A DNA stretch of 64,000 nt from Escarpia spicata (lineage: Eukaryota; Annelida; Polychaeta; Sabellida; Siboglinidae), in the NCBI GenBank assembly GCA_963995525.1, contig OZ023211.1, forward strand, positions 56,540,971 to 56,604,970, in the 5' to 3' direction. How positions within the stretch are numbered: the first letter of the stretch is position 1; each line of letters begins with the position of its first letter. Position numbers and translations under genes: made by a program. Below the pieces are notes generated by a model. That model was not told the DNA's origin. It made no database searches and was given only the letters and a program-made list of their open reading frames with translations. Positions 46,801 to 61,800 of this stretch are shown here, piece by piece.

Positions 46801-49800
46801 AGTGATGTAAAAATACATGTCTAGAACAGGGAACCACTGGTTCAATTCTCGGTGTATACATTTTGTTGATGGGTGATATTTCATTTTGTACATTGTAAAT
46901 ATTGTTTATAGCACAACTATAGAACCATGATATGTTGCATGGAGTCTGTGAATAAAGCGATTATTATTATAAGCTCTCTGTTTCTAACAACAACCCAATT
47001 AACTGGCCAACACAACTATCTTGCTGTCATCAATCAATGCAAAATTAGTGCTTCCATATCAAGTTAGTGTATATAAATATTTATTTCATATACTTTTGTG
47101 TGTATGGTCTGTTGGATACAACATCATAACATAAGCGGAGAAGAATTTTATATTTGGAAAAGTTGAAATAATTCATCCAAGAAAGGGTTAACACTTCATT
47201 GTGGCCCATGTCACATGGCTATCACCTCCGCTCAGTTGTAGCAAAAACAAACTTGTAAACACAGACATTAGTCATGTATATGACAGCCAGCGGTGTCTGC
47301 CTCTACCAGTAGATGACATATAGACTCTGCCCACATGCATCAGCGGGCTGTATCAGTTACAGGATATTGTGCAATGTGCATATAAATATATTATATCCTC
47401 ATCTAACATCATACTTTTTCAGTTTTTCCCGGTTTGTATCCATATATTGAGAACTCCATTCTTTTATACTTTTGCCATCACATCTGAGTTCTATTATTTG
47501 TGTACCAACACTATTTTTGTTATGTTTTTATGGTTTTATATATTCTGACTCCTTGACAGTGATAAATTATGTATTTTTTGTGTATTCATGGTGCATACAA
47601 AACCTTTAAGCAAGTCCCTTTCATTTGCAGTTGAATCTGTTTCCACTGATGAAAAGGGTGAAACATGCCAGCATTGGTTGTAGAATTAAAATTAACTTTT
47701 GAAAATGTATCCATCTCTATATTTTGATAAAAACGTTAGCTGCCATATCTCAGAAACCGTTCAGCAACTTTTTCTCTAATTTTGCATAGATATATCTTAG
47801 GGTACTGCCACTATGCACAAGAAATCTGTATTTTATTGAATCATGCTAAGGGCCCCTTAGGGCCCCCCAGAGCAAACAAAAACTGGTAATTTTTCACATT
47901 TTGCCTATTTTTTCAAAAATTGTTCAGTAACTTTTTCTCAAATTTTGCACATACATTTCATGTGGTAGTGTCACTGTACACAAACAAATCTGTATTTGAT
48001 TTAATCATTCTAAGGGCACCTCAGGACCCCCAAAATGCCAAATTTCCCTGCTGTTTCTCTACTGCTGCCTCCTGCAGCCACTGATTTCTATTTATAACTG
48101 GATAGTGGACTTTGCCCTGATCACTGGGGTTCCTGGCTCACTGCCTGCCATTGTCCCAATGTCAAACTGAATGCCTCCATGTGGGCTGTAACTACAATGT
48201 GTAATGGGAATCCATTATCAATACAGCATGCCTTTTTTTTTTTTTTTTTTTTTATTTGCATTAGTACCTCATCTTGCGTGAATGGTCTCTTTACGTGTTC
48301 GTTTGACTTTCATGGATCAAAAGGTATCTCACTAGCTGCAGTTTCACTTTCAGGTTTTTCACCGAGTTTTTCAAAGTGGTTCATAAACTTATCCAGTGAA
48401 ATATTTCCAAATTTTTCACTGCTGTTACTTGCTTTATTAAGTATATCCCAGTATTCTGCAGGCTTGCTATGTTTCAGGTTGCGCAAGTTTTCATGTAACT
48501 GTTTATGGTAGCATTTTGATATTTGTTTTATAAAGCATTTACACCCACTAGCCAATTCTCTTAACCCTGCATTAGCTTCGTCATTTTTAATTTTCTTTAG
48601 TCTACCTTTTGCTCTCAAATAATCTGTCCTCTTAGTTTTACACATAAAGACATAATCTGGCATAACTTGATAAGTCTTTGTAGCAGCACATTTGTACTTC
48701 CAGTGTATCATTGCAACATAACATACATACTGTGGGCCACATTTGAATGTCATGCATGTAATATTTCCATGCAATCCATTTGCATATATAATGTAAAACT
48801 TCAACAGCCGTTTTCTTCATATTCACTTTTTGACCCTTACCATGTTCAATGCTCCATAACTTCGCCAATTTTTTTGTAGACATAATTTTTGAAACCGTGT
48901 AAAGCACCCTACCCAACCTTTATAAGAATGTAAGAAAACAATGTTACAATTTTTCCGACTTATCACTCATTTGGTCAGCCGGGGTCACATATCGACGTAT
49001 TAGTCCAAAGGACTTCAGAACCTCTTGGCCCATTTTTTGTTTATTCGTGTCTGTTTGTTTCTTATTGTTTTTCGTTGTCATGGTTTCAGGTCATCATTGA
49101 ATAGACAACCAAATGCAAATTAATTAAATCTTCATGTTGTAGTCATTGTGGAGATTAACCTTGATATGACATTGAAGAATCACATACATTCTGAGCTATT
49201 TGTACAGAGCCTTAGTATATACTATAAGTGCATCACGATAATACACCAAAAGTATTTCCTATTCAATGTGCATAATTTTTAGTACATATATTTAGAGTTT
49301 ATTTAATCGTTAATTCAAAAACTTTTGTCTTAACAATTTAATTTGTGATTACAAATGTGTTTGCTTATTGATGATCTAATGTATAGGAGTTATAACTGAT
49401 TGATAACAAACACATATTTTAACTAAATAAAACACTAACTAAAAAGTGGAATTCTACAAAATGATAAGAGGGTTTATACCATGATTATTGAAACCAGGAT
49501 TGAACAGTTTTAACCGCCCGGTTTTAACCTGGTTAAAACCGGGTTCATTTTCCTTGCAAAATGGTCGAAACCTAATTTAGTGATAATTGTGTGCAATATT
49601 TCTGTAATTGATTGTTAATCTCTATGAAAATAATGCAAGTGTCAAAATATATGTTCAGTATGAATAAGAAACAAGATATCTTGAGGTATTATTGCTCATT
49701 GTATTCAAATCAAGCTCATACAAAAAGTAGACCGCAATCTTCAACAATACGTGTAAACATGTCTGAGTGGTAATCAATAAATATAAAACTTAAAAAACTA

Positions 49801-52800
49801 AAAAGTATTACATGGTCCATGCTCTGTTGTTGGTCCTGTTTTATTCTTTAGATTAACCAATTGAATTTGTGTTTTCAAAAGATAGCCTAGCTATGTTCTC
49901 ATGATTGATGATTAGAGATACATGGAACATTTACCCTTACTATATATATAATTTTTAATTAACTAGCTTTTGGGGCAATAGTCTCAGTGACATATTAGTG
50001 TGATGTAGTTGATTTTTTATTTGATGTAAGTGTACTCGTTGTTAAAATCATACAATATTGAGTAACAATTTAAAATTTAAATCACGTCGACACTTTCACC
50101 ACGCCAAGAGGCTAACGCCAATACAATTGTGTGTTATATTAGTACAACAAAAACTTTTATATATTCAGATCCGAAATCCGATCATATTCATTAGCATGAC
50201 ACTACGAAATTTTTTTTATTTTTTCATTTATTAAGCATGTGTGTCAATTCAGTCTCAGTTGTGCAAGAACAAGGACTGCTTCACAGTAATTGCACGACAA
50301 TTCAGCATTGATGTTTCATAATCTCCAGCTATGCTTGTTTTTAAGCAAGTAGATATTTACATTCTATCACTAGGTAAAATTAGTATATCAGCTGAATATA
50401 AGCTAGGAGAAGTTTGGTGTATGTTGGGTTAGTGTTAGGCTTTTCAATAGTATTAATATGTTTTGGCCGAGTTTGGACCGGCTAGAGTGCAACCCTGATT
50501 GAAAAAATCATAGAAAACATTATGAGCAACTGTTCAAAGTCATGTGCAGTCCGGTATAAGTACCTTGATTATCTCTTTTGTATTGTTGCTAGTATCAAAA
50601 ATAGATAAGCGAGCGAAAAATGAACAACTCAGAACACGTCTAAAACATGAAATTCTACGGTCGCTAGCACCCTCACGGCTCGTCCTGTCTCGACGATCTT
50701 GGTATCATTTGAAAGGATGCACTTTTTGTTATTCTAGCGACATCTAGATTTCCCGGTAACCGTTCAAAGAACACCGATAAATGGACCTACAATCATTCCG
50801 TTTTCGGTGTTCTGTACGGTTCCGAATGATGTTGGCGGCGGGTACTCAGTACACTAGTCTTCCGATTGCGGCACTGTTTTCCTCATTTGCATACGTTCAG
50901 ACATGCGCACTTCACTATTTCTTGATTTCATGTCATAAGCTCCACCCACTTTTAAACCGCGGCGAAACTGATGTGCTTTGATCGCAGCGAAACCGATATA
51001 TCTCTAAGTCGGCGTGACGTCACAATAAAGTACGCCACACAACGGGTCTAAATTCGTTGCATTGGTTGGTTGATATATGTGATTGTGACGTCACGCCTAC
51101 TTCACGTATGTAATTTTAGCAGCCATTTGAAAGTGGGTGGAGCTTATACCATGAAATCAGATAGTGGTGCCTCAATCGGTAGATTGGTGAACTGTGTCGA
51201 CGAAACAACATGGTTCGCAGTGTCTAAGACACCGGAACGGGCCCGTTGTAGGTCCGTTTCCGTTTGAATAGCAGAATGCTTAAACTTTCAAATGACATCA
51301 ATATTGTTGGGATCCGACGAACGGTATTGGTACTAGCAATCATTAAAAAGGCATTTTTGGAACGTGTTTGTGAGTTGTTCATTTTTCACTCGCTTATCTA
51401 TTTTTGCTAGTATGTATAGTAGAGAACACACGTAGTTGTATATTTCTGATACCATATACACGTAGTTGTATATTTCTGATACCATCAAAATTATCTCACC
51501 TTTCACTCACTGAGAAAATCATTACTTAATCATAACACCGCATGATATATCTGCCTATGCCAGCATAGTTATACTCCCATACATGTGTAAAAACTTTTTA
51601 AATTAATGATCACCTCCCTGTGCGCACGCTTTACATAGAGACGCATGCAGCACAAACGGGGTAGTTAATGTGATATGTGTGTGAATTCACTGGCACAGTT
51701 TATCAGTTACCTCCATCGTAAATAATTCACGAGTGCAATTTGGAGAAACATGTTGTTGGCATACTGGTGTTAAGCAAGATGGCGGGCCATGCGATGGGTG
51801 TGGTTTATTTATGCCGTATTTACATTGCAAACTAATTTCTTTGCAAAATTTTTGTCTGACAGTGACCTTTGTAGTACTTCACAAATCACACATGTGCCTG
51901 TGAAGTAGGCCTGTGTGCTAATTAGATATGACACCCAATATGAAGGTAGAAGTTAATTGCAGTCTGTGCTTTAAGCAGTAAAACCGAATTTTAGAGTGGA
52001 CCAATTTCAGTAGTGTGGTTTCTGTTTTGAACTTGTTTTTATACTATCGTACAATGAACATGTGCTAGTTATAAAGCAAGCTTAGAATGTTTGCATTAGT
52101 TTTACCGATTTATTTTCTTGATGTCAAGATACTACGCTATTGTCATTTAATGTGAAATTATAAGTCTTTTGTATGCCAACAATAAAATTACCGAGTGCAA
52201 ACCAATATTTGTTATAAAATACATATTTGTAGAAATAAAACTTGTGCATTCATAATGTTACCTAATGTAAACAAGCAACATGGGCTTATGTCATGTATCT
52301 CAAATTACTACAATGGTGAACACTTACTATGCATTTCGTGGCACCTAATGTTGTAAACGTGTGCAGTTATTCAGAATATCAACTGCACCAAACCATAACA
52401 TTTCAGTAAACATTGCATGTTTTTGGAAGCAACTCTTTGCGAGATAGCCGCAAATGATTTGTTATTGCACTGTTTGTTTGACATACCGCTTATCTTGTTG
52501 TTTTCCTCAATCCAGGATGAAGATGATACATATGACTGCGAAATTGACTTAGATGAACTATTAGACCTTGATGAAGAGACGGACAGAAGGCTATTTGTAC
52601 AGGCAAGTACATGCAAACTTTACAGACGTTTAATGAGGTTGTGACAAAAATTAAACATGTCACCATTATGTCACCATTAACACTTGTGTTCAGGACTTAC
52701 ATAATTAAAGTCACTGGAAAAGATACAGAACTATACTTACATCTGGCTATGAAAAAGTCTTAGGAAATAAAGTCACAACATTAGTTTGTTTGAAGACTAT

Positions 52801-55800
52801 GTTTTGCACTTTTAACTAATAATTCAGCACTATACAATTTAATGAACATATGCCAAAAATCTCTGCCTGTCTTACTCACTTAAACATTTTCATGGGTGAC
52901 TGAGCACAAGAAAATTTGATGCAACAAGAGAGTTTGATTTGCCGTGACTTGCAAATGCTTCCTGCATTTTTAGAGGTTACTACCATATAAATGTCAGTGC
53001 AATTTGAAATGCCTATTTGCTGGCCTATCCTCATTTGTAGAATTCAAGAAGTTGGAACAATGGGACTAGTGTGACTATCAAACCTAACAAGTTATTAAAT
53101 GTTATTAAATAAGGTGAATCTTTGTGGCTGCATGCACCTGTACAAAATTTTATGTGAGGTTTACATTACATCATAAAAATGCACTAAGTCTAACCTGTGA
53201 ATGGCTGAACAAAGACTCTCCTTGTCAGTTCTAACCAAAGTTGAGTGATAGGATTAGGCCCAGTTGACAACTTGACAGCTACTCATCTCTCTGTTCATTA
53301 CTGTCAGAATGTTACACAGATTGTCATGCACATGAAGTCACATTTTGGTGAATACTTTGTACGCGTGTGACGTAAACATTTCAAGTAATTTGAACAAGAC
53401 CCATTATTTTAAGATGTTGTTAATGATACTTTTGTTCTTGTCATGGTTTTTGTAACAGCCATTGTCATGACATGACAAGACAGGCTTGTCTGTTAGCGTA
53501 CAACTGCGGTCAGTCGTGATTATACATAGAACATGCTGAATAATGAAGTAGACTTTGCATGGGAGACAATAGCGTTATACACAAGTTACAACAGATGGTC
53601 AACTGAGATCATCTATGGCGCCTGCATGCAACAGAGTATCACATTTAGATGGTGGCACAGATATAGTGAGCATGCAGGTGCTGTGGTCACTGCAGATATC
53701 ATTCATTCATGTGAACCGACCTAGCCAAACTTGACCCCACCTGGCCACCTTCAGGCCAGACATGACCCCATCTGACCCCACCAGTCTGGGCCAGTGGTAA
53801 TAACTAGGGCCAAAACATGTGCTGACAGGTGCTACACAAGATGATGATATCATCTTGTTTCCAACTCATCAGTTTATAAAAACTGCACAACATTTATGAA
53901 ATGGTCAAACACAGAAGAAGAAGACTGTTAAGATTACCGGGTTGTCATGTCACTGTCAAGGTCACACAGTGATGCCAATCAGTCATACGCTTACCTTTTA
54001 TATAAAAAAAATTTGGCATAAAATTGCTTTTTCTAACAACTGTTACGCCAACCCTGTTTCAGAATTTTGACACTTCTTTTTGCTAGATTTTTTTACTTGG
54101 AATTGAAAAGTCACTGGTAATCTGAATGGCAGATATCCTTGTCATGTTATAAACCATAGTCTGGTAGTATTTCAGCCACAAAACAAAAACGACGCGGTTA
54201 CTGTTTCCATGTCTCTAATCAAATCAGCCCCCCCCCCTCTTTGCACCAAGTTTTTGTTGAAGGTCTACAGAAAGTCATGATATGCATAGGACATTCAGTC
54301 ATGCACACATGCACGCATGCACACACACACACGCATGCGCGCACACACCAGTACAAATAACAGACAGATGCTATACTGCCTTTGAATTGTTAAAAGAGGT
54401 GGTGATGTCTGATAATACAGAACAATGTTCAAAACCAGCTTTGAGTGTGGGAAGCCATGTGGAGGTTCAAAGTTGTATGAGGGTTAAACATCTACCAACA
54501 GTTTTGCAATGGAGAGGATCAGTAACAATTGACATTGTACGAGGAATGGTTTTTTAGGGAGAGAGACGATCTGGCTTCCAAACAGCATTGCCTTTGCTAT
54601 CTGCCACCTGCTAGTGGATGCCAGTGTTGGTGCTGTCTGTATTAACAACAAATAACAAAATATGTCCCCTTTGTTTAAATGACTATTAATTCCATGAAGG
54701 TGATAGTTGTCTTATTAAATTGATTATTCCTTGGATATTGATTGTGTATCACTGTTTGATCTGGTGAGTTATTTAGCAAGGTGTTGAGTAAAGTTAGTGC
54801 AGCAGAAGCTGACATTCCAGCAACTGGCAGCCAGTGCACTGACTGTTAGAAAGATTTAGACAGATAGACAAAACAGACATCATCCCCAAAAGTTACAATT
54901 ACCTTGTCAAAAATACAATTATGTAATTATATCTGAAAAAGCTACCAGGTAATGAGCAGCATTTAGCACAAAACAGTGGATTGCAATTACCCATGATGAG
55001 TTACTGCCAGCACTGGTCAGGTCTGGGCACGGGCAGGCTATATTTGGGATGGGGCATGGGCTGGATAATAGACATTTTGAGAAAGTAACATAGTCATAAA
55101 ACAATTGCTTTGATCAATACTGTGGCCTGAAAATACTGATTGCAAAACATAAGAATTAATCAAATGTACATTCAAGTTTTCAACATTGCTTTCATTCATG
55201 GTGCAGTTAATCTATGTATTAATGTGCTAATTTGGGAGTATTGTAAGCGCATCTCCTCCAAGGCACCAAAGTCAACTCACCTCTTTCTTTGTTCATTTCA
55301 CTTCCTTGGACCATTGGCCTCTGATCTGCCAATAGGTGATATGTTTCGTAGTAATTATTATTACTTAATGAATTACAATTATTGAACCATCAGCGCAGCA
55401 TAGCTCAGCATCATGTTGACGTTTTGCAAGATCTCTGTTTACAACAACCATGCAAGCTGGTAGCTATATCCCAGCGGTGGTGCTTCAATGTAAGGATTGC
55501 ACGCTAAATGGGTCTCCAACAACATGCACCAAGAATGTATAGCAGGGGCTGAAGAAAACATGTGGCAGACAAAAACTACAATTTGTAGCACACAAAATTA
55601 TAAATGCTGCCATTTTAATTTAGCCATTTGGAGTGGAGACGAATTACCACGTAGGGATTAACACACGCACTTCATCATAAGAAGTTGGTTGGACATTGTT
55701 TCCGGTTATTTACCAAGTCCAGTGAAATTCTAGCCAGGCAGGTTACACATACAGTAAGATAATACCAGGTGTGTGAGTGATGGTGTCTTCTCTACGCATG

Positions 55801-58800
55801 AGCGACCTCGACAGTTCACAAGTCATCAATCTCCCAGCAGGTGGTTTACAGTTTCACTAGTACAAGCTGCTTTCAAGCAGCAACCATGCATAAACCATCT
55901 CTCCTGTTGAAATAGTACAATACACCAGTCCGCCCGTCTGCACTAGTAGATAGCATGCTTTCTTGGCCATCAGTTGCAATTCTTTCTTTGTTTTGTTCAG
56001 TTCTCTCAATGAAGCATTTTTATTATAATTACTTTTATTATTTTACTTTGTGAAATTAAGTTGACATGTTTTTGCATTTAGTTTTGTTTGACATCTTTCG
56101 TCACAAGGGTCAGTGACATCATGATACACCGGACCAGCTCATCAACTTTGGCACAGTGGTACCTTGGGATCATACAAAACTTTACAGAGGGGCTCCCTGA
56201 GTGAAGTTGTAGAGCTCAAAAAGTCGGACACCCAAACTACTCTTGGTGCTGACAGAGCTCAAATAGTCGGACATCCAAACTACTCTTGGTGCTGACAGAG
56301 CTCAAATAGTCGGACATCCAAGCTACTCTTGGTGCTGACAGAGCTCAAATAGTCGGACATCCAAGCTACTCTTGGTGCTGACAGAGCTCAAATAGTCGGA
56401 CATCCAAACTACTCTTGGTGCTGACAGAGTACTTCTCTATTTTAATAGTGGCCTACTTTAACACTGGTCAGATTACTCTAACCCTGAAGCCCGAAACCAG
56501 ATAAAACCACTACCTATTATGTAGTAATTAATTATGTAATTAATTATGTCAATTGACATTAATTCGAATTACATTTTTTCTTGTGTAGCCTTTAAGCCAT
56601 GCCATTGTTTAATTCTGTTTTCGTTCGTGGAGATGAAATGAGATGATTACACGCCCATTCTCATGTGACTCTTTCTGTATAGCCTCCAGTGAACATTCAG
56701 GCACTTTTTGTATCATCACTAGTTTGCAATATCACCACTGGTTCACCGTGTCACCACTGGTTTTGACCTCTGCTATCTCTAGACATCTCTGGTCATCATT
56801 CCTGTTTGCAGTTCTTCAGAGAGTCAATGAATATCACAGACTGGTCTGTCTTGACTTGCTCTTCTGTGATGTTATTTATGAGGAAGTGCAACACACCAGT
56901 TACAAGGGTTGTTCTCCTCTTTTTTTCATGTTGTCAGGGTTGAGGTAGACTTCATTTCCGGCCCTCGATTTCAGTTGTCTTTTTTCTTCGTTTTTGTCAC
57001 TGATTTTGAACTGTTTTCTCCACCAACCATCTCCATTCCCCTCTATCTTTCGCTTTCATTCTCCACTCCTCTCCCAGTCCTTCCAAGTCTTTCTTTACAC
57101 AGTTCTCCCATCACAGTATAGATCTTCTTCGTTTACAGTGGTATATATTTTAATTAAAAAATGTATAACTTTCACAGCACATTTCACATTTAAGGAACTA
57201 TGATAAAGACAATGTCATACACTACCAACAAAAGTGAAAGTAAATTGAATCTTACTTAACACTACACAGTTGTAAACAATTTCAATATTTCCCTACGTAA
57301 AAACTAACATTCATAATAAAGAAATAAGTTGTCATATTACACGGATGATCTTACTTAGGTTTCATGTTGTGTGATAAAAAAACATGGTGATGTGTCACGA
57401 TGTCATTGGTTGTTTTCTAGCCTCATTGTGGCACAGACAACTTTAATTAAGAGTCTGTGAGCAGTTCTGGTAATATAGTGTCCCAAATGGCACATAATGA
57501 TGCCCTCATTGAAAATTTATCAGCAATGATTGCCTTTCGTCATGCGCCAATTAATTGTAACCTGTAATATTAACATCATTTTTGCCGGCCTCGTATCAGG
57601 CACAATCGACTCAGTTTACAAATCAACAGCTGTGCTATGATTGGCAGCTGTCACCTACCCAGTGTAAAATGGCTGCAATCATTCTGATGTGCTGTATCTC
57701 AAATTGTGAGATCCTACCAGCATTCCATACCAGCAGAACATATTTACATAATATGTTAACCATCTCCTCCAAATGGGATGCTAGTCATAGGACCAAAGAT
57801 TCTAGATAAACAGTTACTAATTGCATATTGCCTTAGCCATTGCCCATTGGTATAACATAAAAACAACTACATGAGATTACCATGTCATGAATGTGCCAAC
57901 ACCCAGCATTTGAAATTGATTGCTCGTGGCTATGATGCTGACATTTCAATTACAAAAAACTTTTTAAAGATGGTTTGACAACAAGTAACAATCTATGTAC
58001 AGTTTATCAAACAGTAATATAAAACTGTCAGATACAAAATCGAACAATAATGAGTATTCAAACAATTCGCATTAAAAATGCATTTTATTGAGCATTTAAA
58101 AATACTGTTTGGTTGTTCCATTAAAATGCAGATGCACTGAAAATTTCACTCTGAATTGAATGCTCATTCAAATGCTCATCATTCAAATGTATGCATAATA
58201 ATAAAATGCATTTGCATTTGTTAACAAACCTGTCAGTGGGATGCTTTTGTGATGCTACAACTCTGATAAAACAAGAACAGTGGTACATCAGTAGACAGCA
58301 GACAAAGACTAACTTTGATTTTGAGAGGATACATGACTCTACAATTGCCCAGTCTACCATACAAAAGTTCAGTAAAAGGGCTTGTCCTATAATGCATTTG
58401 TATATGTGGGCCAATCATTCTGGCACATATACCACCTGTTTTTCAACTAATTGGTCATAGTTGAACACATGGCGTGTGCTGGCAGGCATTTACACTGCCT
58501 GCATCAGGTCATTGCTTGCACACTTACCCCAGGTAGGCAAGTGTCAAAGCTGCTACATTGTTGCCAACATAAGCCACTCACCTATTGATCTTTACAACCA
58601 ATACACATGCCATACTTACTACAGCAAACAAACAATGGTACAGCTATGTTGTTAAATGTAATCATGATTGTGTAGTTTTTATTTGCACATATTATGTTTA
58701 TTCCGTGTAATTTTTGATGTTATGGTAATGTGTTTATAGTAATTTTGCAATTCATTTCCATAAAATAAAATCATTGTACAAGTAATCTTGGTGGACATGA

Positions 58801-61800
58801 TGCAACATGCTGATATACAAAACACCATTTATCTGCGATATTGAAGAGCATACCTATATTGCATATTTTTCCACCTAGCTTAGTAATTCTTGTAACCAAG
58901 CATGGCCCTATTTGGTAATGAATCAGCCCTCTACCACATATGAAGGTGTTGCAATACTGTCGTGTCTGTGCATGCTTTGAAGTTTCAATGTTGCCTGGTA
59001 AACCACTAAATACCAGTATTGTCCAAAGAGTGATTTTCACCATCTCGAATCCAGCGTCAAGAAACAAGAATGTATTGCAATTTGTGTCTTTGCCAAAAAC
59101 GCATTCTTAGTACTTGGTTCCAATTTCCAATATATAGGCTGCTTGCATATTAAATTTATGAATGCGGTCTGACACACAGTATGCAGGCTATAGAAAGAGT
59201 AGACAGGTATTAAATGTGTTGGGGTTATACAGGTGAAGTCATTAACAGGCTCGCTGCAGCACTAACTCAGGTTTTTGCTGTGTCGACAGGGGGGTTTAAT
59301 TTCCCAGAGAAGCTCAAGTTAACATTTACAGCCAGATGGTGAATGTGCAATAGGGATGACTGGAAACTGCCAAGCAGACTACTGCAACAATGGAAAGGCC
59401 AAGCTCCATTTCAAGAATGTGTCCTGGATCTGTGATGACAGTCTTAAATATGTCGAAATGAAATATGTATAATTTTAATATGATATTATACGTATTGTTT
59501 TGTCCAGTGTGCTATTTTAAATATTATCTGTAAAAACTTGTGTGCACTGCATTTGATATTATTATTCATGTCTATAGTTATCTGCATTTTTACCCAAAAA
59601 ATTGTAGCAAGATTTATCAACATTATTTCTATTTAAAATGTCCAACACTTTTGCCCGGTACGTGACACCTGCATCATACTGCACCTCCAACCAAAGTAAT
59701 ATTTATGAATGCAGTGAACTTAGTAACTTACTCTGGGGTATCTCTTAAGGGGCTAATGTTTTGATTACCCCCGTATTACTGATTGATTGGTCATGTTTTT
59801 TCTTCACATCTGAAGGGATTTTACTATAATTTGTGTAATGTTCAAAATGTTTTTATAAAGTAGTTGATTTAGGAGTTAGGCCAAAAATAGGAGATTAGGT
59901 CATAGATAAATCTGCAGTTTGTAGCAGGTGCATACATTGTTTCTGTGAGGCCAACAGCTGGGAATATACTGTACATGTCCTGGATTCAATGCAGTTGGAG
60001 CTGCTTGCAAGCCAACTGCCCTGGCAACTAGAGCCAGGTAGTCATGGACACAGTGAGCCAAGAGGGTGGGATATTGGGTGAGACCTGACTGAACACAAGA
60101 CATGAATGTCCTAGGTGTCAACATCTGCTCATGAAAATTAGGAGAGCGTTCATGAAAAATCGGTGTATATCCTCCTCCGTTAAATTTTAATATATTTAAA
60201 TATTGTGTATATTTTTAACGTGTCATAGTCATAGGTTGTCATATTTATGTGTCGTTCTTATAATGAACCGTTTTGAACACACATACATGCAAGACAATCA
60301 AAGACCAAAGAAATAGCATGTGGCTGAAATGACCTCATGTGCAAGCTGAACAAAATATAGATTATGAAATGTCCGCAGGTCTCCAATGTCTCTCTGGCAA
60401 CAATAGCGTTACCTAGTGACAGTGACAATTAGTCCCACATCTTATATACCAAACCAAATACCTTATATATTTTTATGGAGTGTGACTCTAATAAAATACT
60501 ACTTACTTACTACAAAGCTGTACCGTAAAGAATATCTTCCTGCTTTTTAAGTATTTGTCGCAGGTCGTAATACATGGTAAGAATGTAACTTGTAACTTGC
60601 AGATAGCACTGATCAGGACCTGGCCCCGCCACACTCTTCCCTCCTTATCTCTTTTGAAGAGGACTAATGTAACCAATAGGACCGGGCCCCGCCACACTCT
60701 TCCCTCCTTATCTCTTTTGAAGAGGACTAATGTAACCAATAGGACCGGGCCCCGCCACACTCTTCCCTCCTTATGTCTTTTGGAGAGGACTAATGTAACC
60801 AATAGGACCGGGCCCCGCCACACTCTTCCCTCCTTATGTCTTTTGGAGAGGACTAACGTAACCAATAGGACCGGGCCCCGCCACACTCTTCCCACCTTAT
60901 GTCTTTTGGAGAGGACTAACGTAACCAATAGGACCGGGCCCCGCCACACTCTTCCCTCCTTATGTCTTTTGGAGAGGACTAACGTAACCAATAGGACCGG
61001 GCCCCGCCACACTCTTCCCTCCTTATGTCTTTTGGAGAGGACTAACGTAACCAATAGGACCGGGCCCCGCCACACTCTTCCCTCCTTATGTCTTTTGGAG
61101 AGGACTAACGTAACCAGTAGGACCGGGCCCCGCCACACTCTTCCCTCCTTATGCCTTTTGGAGAGGACTAATGTAACCAATAGGACCTGACCCCGCCACA
61201 CTCTTCCCTCCTTTTGTTTTTTGGAGAGGACTAATGTAACCAATAGGACCTGGCCCCACCACACTCTTCCCTCCTTATGTCTTTTGGAGAGGACTAACGT
61301 AACCAATAGGATTGGGCCCCGCCACACTCTTCCCTCCGTATGTCTTTTGAAGAGGACTAATGTAACCAATAGGACCTGTCCCTGCCACATTCTTCCCTCC
61401 TTTTGTCTTTAGGAGAGGACTAATGTAACCAATAGGACCTGGCCCCGCCACACTCTTCCCTCCTTTTGTCTTTTGGAGAGGACTAATGTAACCAATAGGA
61501 CCTGGCCCCGCCACACTCTTCCCTCCTTTTGTCTTTAGGAGAGGACTAATGTAACCAATAGGACCTGGCCCCGCCACATTCTTCCCTCCTTTTGTCTTTA
61601 GGAGAGGACTAATGTAACCAATAGGACCTGGCCCCGCCACACTCTTCCCTCCTTTTGTCTTTTGGAGAGGACTAATGTAACCAATAGGACCTGGCCCCGC
61701 CACACTCTTCCCTCCTTATATCTTTTGGAGAGGACTAATGTAACCAATAGGACCTGGCCCCGCCACACTCTTCCCTCCTTATGTCTTTTGGAGAGAACTA

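Noticed and set aside
60503..61390. 295-residue minus-strand and 211-residue plus-strand repetitive open frames
   Set aside because: Both are read-through of the 63-bp array, whose length is divisible by three. No start context, splice logic or domain.
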